DNA of 11,235 bases from Paracoccaceae bacterium (GCA_003500165.1 DNSZ01000278.1:4822-16056); one strand, 5' to 3'. Shown: positions 1 to 7,120, counted from the first letter of the stretch. Notes: a model not told the origin generated them from the sequence alone. Numbers and translations: made by a program.

Positions 1-135
1 GGCCGCGGCGGCAAGCAGGCTGTCGATCCGCGCCGGATCGGTCCCGGGAAACACGTCGGCGCCGAATTCAAGGTCGCCATCGGTCAACACGACGACCTGC
101 CAGTCGCCCAGTTCGGTTGCAAGACTACGCGGCAT
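1..135 (-). CDS. N-terminus of a probable MBL-fold metallo-hydrolase (partial)
   Basis: Only the first 45 codons are present; the gene leaves the window at base 1. The ATG at 135-133 follows a strong GGAGG ribosome binding site five bases upstream, which fixes the start. The peptide begins MPRSLATELGDWQVVVLTDG and continues through an FPGTDPARIDSLLAAAA stretch. A short beta strand ending in 'L-[ST]-DG', then an acidic/hydrophobic loop and 'DPA-x-[IV]-D-x-LLAAA', is the usual opening of MBL-fold hydrolases of the beta-lactamase-like superfamily. The zinc-binding HxHxDH motif would lie outside the window, so the fold is inferred from the opening alone. It begins 32 bases after the PilT-like gene on the same strand and may be co-transcribed, but nothing visible ties it to pilus assembly. 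Its own strong ribosome binding site suggests independent translation. Confidence 0.6.
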   Translation of the reverse strand, partial: MPRSLATELGDWQVVVLTDGDLEFGADVFPGTDPARIDSLLAAAA

Positions 136-167
136 CCTGTCCTCCGTTGCGCCGGGCCTCGGCCGGC

Positions 168-1202
168 TCAGAAACTTTCGGCAAAGCGGCCCAGATCCCG
201 CAGATTGGTCTGGAACCCCAGATCGTCGTTGAGCAGGCGGAACTTGCCATCGGCGATCTTGGTGCGCATCGATTCGACATTGCGGCCGCGGAACGACAGA
301 TAGCGGATCTTGACCTTGCCGCGGTTCAGATTCTGCCAGACGACACCCAGGATCGACGCGGCCAGACGATCGTTGACCGCTTTCGCGTCGATATTGCTGC
401 CAGCCGCAAAGTTCGACAGCGCCATCAGCGCCTCCACCGGTCCGGAGGCATGGATGGTGGTCAGCACCGTCGGCCCGCCCAGCGATATCTGCAACAGCTC
501 GCGCGACGCGGTTTCGCCCCGGATCTCGCCCAGGAAAAGATAGCGATACGCCCAGCGGCGGGATGCCCGAATGGCATCGCCAAAGCCCCGCTCGGGCACC
601 GTCATCTGATAGATGCGCCCGCCGCTGTAGAGCCCCGCGATCGGCTTCTCGATCGGATCCTCGAGCGTCACGCCGATCCCGCCATGGGTGCCCACCCAGT
701 CCTGGAACAGGGCAGCCGCCGTGGTCGACTTGCCCGACCCGAAGCTGCCGCAAACCAGAACCATGCCCGGCGCCTGGCCGACGCGGCGCAGCTCGTCGCG
801 GGCCCAGGACGGATAGCCAAGCTGGTCGAGCGTCAGATGCTGCCCGTCGAGCCGGCGCAGGCACCATTCCTTGGCTTGCTCGGCCAGGTCGGACGCCCGC
901 GGCTCGTGCGCGACCCCGTCGGGCGCCACGATGCGCGAGCAGCGAAACGCGATCTGCCCGTAGGAAACGCTGAACTCATTGGGAAAGCGTTCGGCCGCCC
1001 AGCGCCTTTCGATATCGGCGAACAGCGCCCGCGCCTCGGTCACCAGATGGTCGGGAAGTTCCACCGTCGCGCCGCTGACGCCGGGTTCGACGCCCGGGCC
1101 GGAGAAGTTGCGCGCCAGGATCGGGATGGTGCTGTCGGACGAGACGAACAGGTCGGAGAACTTGTAGTCCAACAGGTTCGTCTTGCGCTCTGCGTCCAGC
1201 AT
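168..1202 (-). CDS. PilT-like secretion/retraction ATPase (T2SS/T4P/T4SS family)
   Basis: This 344-residue protein is the second ATPase of the locus. It has an N-terminal PAS-like region (about 1-110, with a 'sDLFVSS' stretch recalling the DlHl(s) strand of PilT). The RecA-like domain carries Walker A GSFGSGKS (152-159), the Asp box EDPIE (181-185), Walker B with catalytic glutamate YLFLGEIR (221-228, Glu226) and the His box ending TTIHASG (His251). It lacks the CxxC pairs seen in the neighbouring PilQ, and its length fits PilT/DotB-type ATPases (about 340-380) rather than assembly ATPases. The first histidine of the His box (usual TGH) is replaced: the sequence is LGGP. The likely role is pilus retraction or disassembly at the cytoplasmic face of PilR, as for BfpF of the bundle-forming pilus; this is inference. 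The gene follows the SPOR gene after 45 bases. The start at 1202 has only a weak G-rich site upstream. The name PilT is ambiguous here, because R64 PilT is a lytic transglycosylase. Confidence 0.85.
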   Translation of the reverse strand: MLDAERKTNLLDYKFSDLFVSSDSTIPILARNFSGPGVEPGVSGATVELPDHLVTEARALFADIERRWAAERFPNEFSVSYGQIAFRCSRIVAPDGVAHEPRASDLAEQAKEWCLRRLDGQHLTLDQLGYPSWARDELRRVGQAPGMVLVCGSFGSGKSTTAAALFQDWVGTHGGIGVTLEDPIEKPIAGLYSGGRIYQMTVPERGFGDAIRASRRWAYRYLFLGEIRGETASRELLQISLGGPTVLTTIHASGPVEALMALSNFAAGSNIDAKAVNDRLAASILGVVWQNLNRGKVKIRYLSFRGRNVESMRTKIADGKFRLLNDDLGFQTNLRDLGRFAESF

Positions 1203-1228
1203 CGGCCGCCCCCGCTTGATCGCCGAGG

Positions 1229-1242
1229 GGCGGCGGACCGCC
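1229..1242 (-). other. Small GC hairpin with UNCG-type loop between the SPOR and ATPase genes
   Basis: Read on the minus strand, GGCGG-TCCG-CCGCC forms a five-base-pair stem capped by a UNCG-family tetraloop, six bases after the stop codon of the SPOR gene. It is short, has no T-run and lies in very GC-rich DNA, so it may be fortuitous. If real it would be an mRNA stability or attenuation element rather than a terminator. Confidence 0.25.
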
Positions 1243-1247
1243 TGATG

Positions 1248-2570
1248 TCAGTCCGTCGCCCCAGTGCCGGCCGCGCCGTCGTCCGCGCCATAGCCAAGCT
1301 GCGAAAGACGCTCGGCGATGCGTTCGGGCGATATCGCGGTCTGGTAAGGGTCCACTAGCACCCGAAACACAGTGCGTCCACCATCTTGGGCGGTTTCGAC
1401 CACCGGGACCATTTCGAATTCCACCAGTTCCCGCGACAGGTCGGTCGCGCCCGCCTCGGACGCAAAGGTCGCGGCGACGACCATGCCGGGATCGGCATCG
1501 GCCGGGTTGCCGGCATCGGGATCGGACTTGCCGGGCAGCAGGTTCGCCGTCGCCAATGGCGGGCGCGGCGGCGGTGCGCCATCTTCGCCGCGCTGCACCG
1601 GCATGGCTGCCGCGACGATCATCGGACCGGCCGCCGACGCGGCCTGAAGGCGTTCGATCTTTTCGCGCCCGCCATGCGAGGCCATCAGGATCGTCGCCTT
1701 CTCGACCGATGGTCGGATATCGGGGCGCAATGCCCGCGCGGGATTGGCCGCGCCGGTCAGAACCGCGCCGGTGTCGAGAATCACCTGCACCTGCTCTGGC
1801 CCGCGCACCACATCCGTCACCCGGCCATAGCCGCCCAGCACCAGGCCGGCCTCGACCGTCAGGGAGGTGACCGGGTCGATCGGGCTTTGCAGTTCGATCT
1901 GACCATCGGCGTATTCGACCACCCGCCAATCGGTCGGCAGGTCGCGCGCGGCCGCCGCCATGCCGTCGCCCTCGATCTCTTCGTTCGACCAGTCGCCGAC
2001 CCAGGGGGCGTCCGCCGGCACGATGCCGGCATCCGCCGCCGCAGCCTGCGGCGCCAGCGCGCCGCCGGCCGCCCCGGGCCCGCCATTCCGCGACAGCACC
2101 AGCAGGGTCAACGCATCGATCTGGTCGGGCGACATCGTGGCAAGCACGCGCAGCGCTTCGGGGTCGAGTTCGGCAAGCGCTGTCAGCAGGTTGCCGCCTT
2201 TGCCCGCGCTGTCGGCGTCCTGAGCTGCGGCGTCGTCGGCCGATCCGCCGATCCGCTCCACCAGGACGGGATCGAAGCGTTGCGCCGTGACCCGGACCGG
2301 AGCCGCGTCGGATCGGGCATCGCGGCCCAGCATCGGCCCTGTGCACACGGCGGTCGTGCCGAGCGGCGCCGCCTCCACGGCTGCCGTGGCGCGCATGTCG
2401 CCTGTTGCCGCCGCCAGCGCCACCGGCGGCAGAAGCGCGTCGATTTCTTCCGGATCGGCGAACGCGCCGGTCGCCGGGAGCACGGCCACCATGGCAGTCG
2501 CAATGCCCGCCGCCGTCAGGCGCGCGGCTGGTCGGCCGGTTTGGCCGATCGGCGATCTTGAAAGTTGCAT
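1248..2570 (-). CDS. Exported SPOR-domain protein with a possible PilP-like segment
   Basis: This 440-residue protein is not one I recognise as a named pilus component. It starts with a Sec-type signal peptide: arginines within the first 17 residues, a hydrophobic core at about 19-35 and likely cleavage after AFA (38). The long middle is rich in Ala, Pro, Gly and Asp and is probably disordered. Residues about 214-273 contain WRVVEYADGQIEL, SLTVEAGLVLGGYGRV and a V-x-V-x-L-x-TG strand. This resembles the beta domain at the PilP C-terminus (LLEIQG, SVLSVEKGDMLPTGQLV). Residues about 362-429 read as a SPOR domain: an initial MVVAATFAS strand, a helix, then VFRVLVDPYQTAISPERIAE and a closing LSQLGYGA. 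SPOR domains bind glycan strands of peptidoglycan stripped of stem peptides, so a periplasmic, wall-associated role is likely. The ATG at 2570 has a GGAAGG site six bases upstream. The gene lies between the peptidase-like gene and the PilT-like ATPase, which suggests a pilus role. The PilP resemblance is by eye only. Confidence 0.75.
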   Translation of the reverse strand: MQLSRSPIGQTGRPAARLTAAGIATAMVAVLPATGAFADPEEIDALLPPVALAAATGDMRATAAVEAAPLGTTAVCTGPMLGRDARSDAAPVRVTAQRFDPVLVERIGGSADDAAAQDADSAGKGGNLLTALAELDPEALRVLATMSPDQIDALTLLVLSRNGGPGAAGGALAPQAAAADAGIVPADAPWVGDWSNEEIEGDGMAAAARDLPTDWRVVEYADGQIELQSPIDPVTSLTVEAGLVLGGYGRVTDVVRGPEQVQVILDTGAVLTGAANPARALRPDIRPSVEKATILMASHGGREKIERLQAASAAGPMIVAAAMPVQRGEDGAPPPRPPLATANLLPGKSDPDAGNPADADPGMVVAATFASEAGATDLSRELVEFEMVPVVETAQDGGRTVFRVLVDPYQTAISPERIAERLSQLGYGADDGAAGTGATD

Positions 2571-2596
2571 GCCACACCTTCCCTGGCGGGCGTGGC
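2571..2596 (-). promoter_or_regulatory. Hairpin enclosing the ribosome binding site of the SPOR gene
   Basis: On the minus strand, GCCACGCC (2596-2589) can pair with GGTGTGGC (2578-2571). This gives an eight-base-pair stem with one G-U pair and a ten-base loop. The Shine-Dalgarno-like GGGAAGG lies partly in the loop and partly in the stem, and the stem ends directly against the ATG at 2570. This could hold back translation of the SPOR gene. The pairing is seen in the sequence; a regulatory role is inferred. Confidence 0.35.
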
Positions 2597-2690
2597 ACTG
2601 CCCCCGCCCAGCCGTTTCACCTCAACTCCGTCCGGCAGCGATGTTGTTCTTATCACGATATGATTCGCGCCGATGCTCGATGGCGCACAC

Positions 2691-2718
2691 TTTATCCACA
2701 GAGTGGCAATTCTGTCAC
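2691..2718 (-). promoter_or_regulatory. Candidate sigma-70-type promoter before the SPOR gene
   Basis: On the minus strand GTGACA (2718-2713; five of six matches to TTGACA) is followed after 16 bases by GATAAA (2696-2691; four of six matches to TATAAT). The site sits in the 223-base gap between the peptidase-like gene and the SPOR gene, in one of the few AT-richer patches of the window. Transcription would begin about 110-115 bases before the ATG at 2570. If used, it would let the SPOR and PilT-like genes be expressed apart from the upstream pilus genes. The rest of the gap shows only the hairpin next to the start codon. Confidence 0.3.
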
Positions 2719-2793
2719 GCGGGTTTTTCGCTGGCGGTGCCGCTTGGAACGCAGCGCTTATGGCCGTGCGAGGGTGCGCATCGCGCCAAGGCA

Positions 2794-3588
2794 TCAGATC
2801 ATCCAGATCGGTCGCGGCCAGAGTTCGGCCGCAGCGATGGCGGCGGCAAGGCTGGGCATGGCGACCGCATAGAGCGGGATCGGCGCGCCCCAGGCATCGG
2901 GATCGAAGCCGATTTCGGCGGCCGCCTCGGCGGCGGCGCCATGGCGATCGACTGCGCGACGCAGGCCCGGCACCGCGCGCGCGACCGCCAGCAGGACGCT
3001 GAGCGTGGCGAATGCCACAAGCGCCCATAGCGTCGTGCCGAACACGACGACCGGCGCGACCAGTGCCAGCATGTCGGGCGGCGTCATCAGGACGCTTCGC
3101 AACAGCATCTGTGCGCCCCACAGGGCAAACAGAAGGCCGACAAGCGCCACCGCAGCAGCGATCGCGATCAACGGGGGCGGCCAGCCGCAGCCGATGCCGG
3201 CCTGGCAGGCGCTGTGCCAAAGCCACGGAATCGGGCCGGTGCCATGGGCCACCGCATAGGCCGCGATCAGGCCGGCGAGACCCAGCACAAGGCTGTCGGG
3301 CACCCAGGCCGTGCGCCAGTCGAGCCACGCGGCAGCCGCCATCCAGCAGCCAAGCGCGCCAAGCACCGCCACACCGACCAACCGGCGATCGGCAAAGGTC
3401 GCGCCGGTCAGGGCCAGCGCCGCGCCCGCGGCACCGCCGACCATCGCGGCCAGCAGCAACTGGCGATGGATGCCGGGCCGCCGCCAGCCCGCCGCCGGTC
3501 CCAGAAGGACCTCTTCGACCCGCAGCGCCGCGACGCAGAGACCGGCGATGCCCAACACCAGTGCGACGGCGGGCAGCAGCAGGCTCAA
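2794..3588 (-). CDS. Divergent A24-type prepilin peptidase-like membrane protein (PilU role)
   Basis: The protein has 264 residues if it starts at TTG 3588. That codon overlaps the PilR stop by four bases (TTGA) and follows a GAGGTG site eight bases upstream; I see no ATG start nearby. It is a multi-pass membrane protein with hydrophobic segments at about 3-21, 43-61, 69-88, 98-114, 138-165, 173-203 and 239-255. Three features point to aspartic prepilin peptidases. The first is WLDWRTAWVPDSL (Asp90), matching the first catalytic motif 'D-x5-[IV]-P-[ND]-x-L'. The second is an Asp172 before a hydrophobic helix, where the GxGD motif is expected. The third is the C-terminal IPLYAVAMPSLAAA, like the 'PYG-AIA' end of CpaA/TadV proteins. 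The second motif here reads TPPD rather than GxGD, which is unusual. Its place after PilR fits processing of the pilin at the inner membrane. It could instead be an inactive relative or another polytopic pilus protein. Confidence 0.62.
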   Translation of the reverse strand: MSLLLPAVALVLGIAGLCVAALRVEEVLLGPAAGWRRPGIHRQLLLAAMVGGAAGAALALTGATFADRRLVGVAVLGALGCWMAAAAWLDWRTAWVPDSLVLGLAGLIAAYAVAHGTGPIPWLWHSACQAGIGCGWPPPLIAIAAAVALVGLLFALWGAQMLLRSVLMTPPDMLALVAPVVVFGTTLWALVAFATLSVLLAVARAVPGLRRAVDRHGAAAEAAAEIGFDPDAWGAPIPLYAVAMPSLAAAIAAAELWPRPIWMI

Positions 3589-4658
3589 AACGCCTGCACC
3601 TCGGCGGTGATCTGCGCCTGGATCGAATACATCCCCGCAACGACCGCCATGATCACCAGGAAGACACCGATCAGGGCGGCGGTACGGATGGTCCCCATCC
3701 GCTGTTCCATCTTTTCCTGGTTCATCGTCAGCCAGTCCTGGGCAAGCCGCGACAGTTGCTTGGACAGGTCCTGGGTGCGGGCGAAGATCTTGATCGACAG
3801 GTTCATCTTGTAGTCCGGCCAGGAACGGCCGTGCCGGTGCAGCGCCTCGCCAAAATCGAGCCCGTTGAGCATGCCGCGGCGGATCCCGGCGAGCCGTTCC
3901 TTCACATAAGGCGTCGAGCTTGGCAGGATGCGTTCCACGGACACCACCGGCGACATCCCACCGCGCATCAGGCTCGAGACGGCAAGCATGAAGGAGATGC
4001 CGGTATAGACCCGGTAAAGCTTGTAGACCGGCAATTGATCGAGAATGCGACGGACCCGGCCGGTCAGGCGTGGCAGGGAAACGAAAACGAGGACGCTCAG
4101 CGCCACGGACGCTACAGCGAAGGGTACCGCATACTCTGTGGCGAACACGCCGAGAAACCGCAGGAAGGCGGCCGCGCCCGTCCAGCGTTCCGGCGGCAGA
4201 ACCCCGCCGATCTGCGGCACGATCTCGCGACCGAAATAGACCAGCATCGCGAAGACGAGGATGAACAGGAAGATCGGGTAGGTCAGGCCGCCGATGATCG
4301 TGGCGACCACCTTCTTCTTGCGTTTCATGGTCTGGACATATTCGTCGAGCTGCCCGGGGAAATCGTCCGAGTTCTCGGTGGCGTCGAGCACCATCCGGTC
4401 GTCGGGCGGCACCCATTTCTTCACCGCCTCGCCGAAGGACTTGCCGTTCTTCATGTCGCGCAGCATGCCATACAGCACGACGGCCGAAGGCTCGCCCTTC
4501 TTCTTTCCCTCGTCGCTGGCGACCAGCGCCAGCAATTCCAGCGCCTCGGGCTTGGACATGCCCGACCGAAGCAGCGCGGCGAACTCCTGATAGAACTGGG
4601 TCCGCAACCCGTAACCGAACTGGACCCGCGCAAACCAGTTCTCGAAGGCGCTGGCCAT
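3585..4658 (-). CDS. pilR: Type IVb pilus inner-membrane platform protein PilR (GspF/PilC family)
   Basis: This 357-residue polytopic protein has two GspF-type domains. The first (about 15-145) begins with RTQFYQEFAALLRSGMSKPE, the usual 'fy-e-a-LL-sGm' helix opening. The second (about 215-350) repeats the pattern in YTGISFMLAVSSLMRGGMSP. Membrane segments lie at about 118-142, 175-196 and 326-346. A basic stretch, MKRKKK (111-116), precedes the first segment on the cytoplasmic side. Length and layout fit PilR/PilC/BfpE platform proteins, which sit in the inner membrane, bind the ATPases and feed pilin into the growing fibre. The ATG is nine bases after the PilQ stop. The mRNA just before it reads CCTCCCC, the complement of a Shine-Dalgarno site, so translation probably relies on coupling to pilQ. 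The 3' end overlaps the peptidase-like gene by four bases. Confidence 0.92.
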   Translation of the reverse strand: MASAFENWFARVQFGYGLRTQFYQEFAALLRSGMSKPEALELLALVASDEGKKKGEPSAVVLYGMLRDMKNGKSFGEAVKKWVPPDDRMVLDATENSDDFPGQLDEYVQTMKRKKKVVATIIGGLTYPIFLFILVFAMLVYFGREIVPQIGGVLPPERWTGAAAFLRFLGVFATEYAVPFAVASVALSVLVFVSLPRLTGRVRRILDQLPVYKLYRVYTGISFMLAVSSLMRGGMSPVVSVERILPSSTPYVKERLAGIRRGMLNGLDFGEALHRHGRSWPDYKMNLSIKIFARTQDLSKQLSRLAQDWLTMNQEKMEQRMGTIRTAALIGVFLVIMAVVAGMYSIQAQITAEVQAF

Positions 4659-4667
4659 CTGGGGAGG

Positions 4668-6308
4668 CTACCCGGCGAGCAAGGCGTCGATGTCCCGGCG
4701 CAAACGGGGAACAAGCTGCGAAAGCTCGCGCTCATAGGTCTCCAGCAGGTCGACCTCGCCCTGAACCTCGTCGATGTCGCAGATGCCGGCGCCGGCCTTG
4801 ATAAGCGCGTGATGCATCACCGGCGCGCCGCCCATGCCGCCCTCTTCGTTCGGGGTCAGCCAGTATTGCTCCGCCTTGACGCGCGACTCATCCATATACA
4901 TTTCCAGCAGGCGCGCATCGGGTCGGATCGTTTCGGCCACGACGGTCCGTCCGGTGAGGCCCTTGAAGCACTTGTCGCATCCCCTGCCCAACACATAAAG
5001 CTGCGACATGTCGCGGCCGGTCAGCCGCGCAAACCGTTCGGCCAGATCGGCATCGATCGCTTCGTTGTCGAGCGCCTCGGAAAGCGGCGTCCGGCAATGC
5101 TGGCATATCACCCCCAGCAGACGCTGATAGATCAGCCCGCCGACGGTGCGCGGGTCCTTGAGGTCCTCGCGCTCGGCGCCAAGGTTGATCAGACGGTTCA
5201 GAATACCCAGCGCCGAGCCGGCATGCACCGTCGACCAGAGCGCGTGACCGGTCTTTGCCGCCTCGATCGCCATCGAGGTCAGTTCCTCGGACCGGATTTC
5301 GCCCAGCACGATCACGTTCGGATCGCTTCGCAGCGCCGCCTTCATCGCGTCGCGAAACGCCGTCACCGCGTTGGTGCCGGCATTGATCTGCGCCTGGATT
5401 GCGCCCAGCAGCTCGAGCTCCTTTGGGTCCTCGGCCGCGTAGATGCTGATTTCCTTGCGCTTGTCCAGGAACATGGCGTTCAGACAGCGCTGCAAGGTCG
5501 TTGTCTTGCCCGATGACACCTTGCCGGCAAAGATGTACATCCCGTTGGTTTTCAGGCGCATGTTCCGAAGGTCGGTGGCCTGCTGCAGCGAATAGCCAAG
5601 GCTGTCCACATCCGTCTCGTAGCTTTTCGAGACGTATTTGAGGCGCATCACCAGCGCACCACGCATTTCGGAGGTGGGCGTGTATTGCAGGCGCAGCATC
5701 TCGACATTTTCGGGCAACAGACCGGAATTGGCGAACATCGCGCCCTGCTGGAAGGTCGAGTCGGTGCCCGAGGCGCCCTGGCCCTGGGCCACGGCAAAGG
5801 CGGCGCGGATCATTTCCTGGCCGTCCTGCGAGGGTTCCTGGCCGATCTCCATCATGCGGCCGTTCACCCGGATCTTGATCTCGGTGTAGTCCTCGAGAAC
5901 CCGCATATGGATGTCCGACGCGCGCATCTCGGCGGCTTCGTGGATGATCCGCGACAGGGTCTTCTGCCGTTCAAGATCGAGCGCGCGCCAGTTGGTCTTG
6001 GGCTTCGTCGAACCAAACGCCTTGTAGAGTTCCTCGATGAAGTCCTTTTCGGCATCGAGCATCTTGATGCGCGCGATACCGAAATGCCGTGCGCGGACGG
6101 AGATCGCGTTGACCTGGGGGCGGTGGCGCTGACCGCTTGCCACCACGATCACGCCGTTCTTGAACACGGCGACGGCGCCGCGCATCTGCGGCCCGACATC
6201 CATCGTCTGGCCGGAGCCCGAGATCATCTCCCAGTCGGATGCCTCGGCCAGGAAACGCTCGCGGCCAGCCTGGGTGGACAGATCCGGTTCGCTTACCTCT
6301 TGCGCCAT
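4668..6308 (-). CDS. pilQ: Type IVb pilus assembly ATPase PilQ (GspE/PilB family)
   Basis: This 546-residue cytoplasmic ATPase should drive pilin polymerisation. Its N-terminal domain (about 1-110) is followed by an 'ASDIH' strand (about 130-134). Counting from the ATG at 6308, the motor domain has Walker A GKVSSGKT (262-269), Asp box EDPKE (293-297), Walker B VIVLGEIR with Glu337, and His box GHALWSTVH (His355 and His362). Paired CxxC motifs at Cys402/Cys405 and Cys444/Cys447 form the zinc-binding tetracysteine site typical of PilB/GspE assembly ATPases. The conserved tail (a YWLTPNEEGG stretch, then HHALIKAGAG) matches R64 PilQ-type proteins. The ATG at 6308 has GAGGAG five bases upstream and starts two bases after the pilP stop. 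A GTG at 6314 would overlap that stop but has no spaced ribosome binding site, so I prefer the ATG. It works with PilR encoded directly downstream. Confidence 0.95.
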   Translation of the reverse strand: MAQEVSEPDLSTQAGRERFLAEASDWEMISGSGQTMDVGPQMRGAVAVFKNGVIVVASGQRHRPQVNAISVRARHFGIARIKMLDAEKDFIEELYKAFGSTKPKTNWRALDLERQKTLSRIIHEAAEMRASDIHMRVLEDYTEIKIRVNGRMMEIGQEPSQDGQEMIRAAFAVAQGQGASGTDSTFQQGAMFANSGLLPENVEMLRLQYTPTSEMRGALVMRLKYVSKSYETDVDSLGYSLQQATDLRNMRLKTNGMYIFAGKVSSGKTTTLQRCLNAMFLDKRKEISIYAAEDPKELELLGAIQAQINAGTNAVTAFRDAMKAALRSDPNVIVLGEIRSEELTSMAIEAAKTGHALWSTVHAGSALGILNRLINLGAEREDLKDPRTVGGLIYQRLLGVICQHCRTPLSEALDNEAIDADLAERFARLTGRDMSQLYVLGRGCDKCFKGLTGRTVVAETIRPDARLLEMYMDESRVKAEQYWLTPNEEGGMGGAPVMHHALIKAGAGICDIDEVQGEVDLLETYERELSQLVPRLRRDIDALLAG

Positions 6309-6310
6309 GC

Positions 6311-7120
6311 TCACTCCTCGATGGAGAGAGTCTGGCGGGTTCGGTCAGGGTTGGCAAGAACGACGGTCGTCATGGTGACCTCGGCGACAAGCTGGCCCGT
6401 CGGCAGCATGTCCCCCTTCTCGACAGACAGAACACTGCTGCCGAGCGAAATCCGCGCAAGATACGCGCCATTGGCGCCCTGGATTTCCAGAAGGTTGCTG
6501 TCGGAGAGAAGGCCCGCGGTCGGGAATTCTGCAACCTCCACCGCGTCCGGGTCGGCTTCACCGGGTTGCGGTTGGACTGGCAGCAGCGCCACCAGGTCCG
6601 ATGGCGAAAGTGCGCCGAACGGGCCGTCGTCGCCCGCATCGGCACTTCGGACCGCTTCCAGCTCGGAGTCGCTCTCGATCAGCTGGGCTTGCAGACTGTT
6701 CATCGCAATGCGCTGGCGAATGCCCTCGGGGGTGTCCGCGAAATTCGCGAACTTGCCGGGGGCCACTTCGATGTCGGCCTCCGGGCCGTAGATGGACATC
6801 AGTTGCCGGACCAGCTGTGCCTGGCGAAGCTGGCGGTCCATCAGCAGCAGACCCTCGTTGATCTCGGCCTGGCGGGCGATCAGCCCGTCGCGCTGGAGCA
6901 GCCCGATCGTCTCGTCGGTGATGATGTCGGGCGTGGTCGGGTCGCGCGGCATGCGACCGCCCGGCTCGACCGTGCCGGCCGGCGCCGGGCCCGCTTCCGA
7001 AGGTGCCGGACGCAAGGCTTCGATGACATCGGCAAGCGATTGTGCCACCGCCGGTGCCGCGGTCATGGCGAGGCTGACCGCGCTGGCCCTGCCCAGGGAT
7101 CGCAACAGGAGGTGCGTCAT
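6311..7120 (-). CDS. pilP: Type IVb pilus biogenesis protein PilP
   Basis: This 269-residue protein has a cleavable signal peptide (hydrophobic core about 12-24, AVA-Q cleavage after 26). A linker rich in Pro and acidic residues follows. Helical segments at about 72-110 and 130-158 include a LLLMDRQLRQAQLVRQL stretch that resembles the short helix of PilP-family proteins. The C-terminal beta domain (about 209-266) carries LLEIQGANGAYLARI, SVEKGDMLPTGQLVAEV and VVLAN. This matches the PilP / GspC homology-region pattern 'hxxIxGxxGxhxA ... VxxGDxhxxGxxV'. PilP proteins are periplasmic and link the inner-membrane complex to the secretin. At 269 residues it is longer than the roughly 150 residues of R64 PilP, through the linkers. 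Its ATG overlaps the pilO stop (ATGA, 7120-7117) with no clear ribosome binding site, so translation is probably coupled. Confidence 0.88.
   Translation of the reverse strand: MTHLLLRSLGRASAVSLAMTAAPAVAQSLADVIEALRPAPSEAGPAPAGTVEPGGRMPRDPTTPDIITDETIGLLQRDGLIARQAEINEGLLLMDRQLRQAQLVRQLMSIYGPEADIEVAPGKFANFADTPEGIRQRIAMNSLQAQLIESDSELEAVRSADAGDDGPFGALSPSDLVALLPVQPQPGEADPDAVEVAEFPTAGLLSDSNLLEIQGANGAYLARISLGSSVLSVEKGDMLPTGQLVAEVTMTTVVLANPDRTRQTLSIEE

Noticed and set aside
976..2598. Long minus-strand frame of 540 codons overlapping the SPOR gene in another frame
   Set aside because: The translation is Arg/Gly-rich without domains. The overlapping frame 1248-2570 has a signal peptide, a SPOR domain and a ribosome binding site.
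2774..2790. Sigma-54-like TTGGCGCG sequence after the peptidase gene
   Set aside because: The downstream GC element is not at the required spacing from the GG, so the consensus is not met.
2794..4416. Extending the peptidase-like gene upstream to 4416
   Set aside because: The added part would overlap pilR almost entirely and reads as an Arg-rich out-of-frame translation. The TTG at 3588 fits the operon spacing and has a ribosome binding site.
3012..5516. Plus-strand open frame of 834 codons opposite pilU, pilR and pilQ
   Set aside because: It lies antisense to three genes with clear family motifs. Its own translation is Arg/His/Gln-rich with no recognisable domain, as expected for antisense frames in GC-rich DNA.
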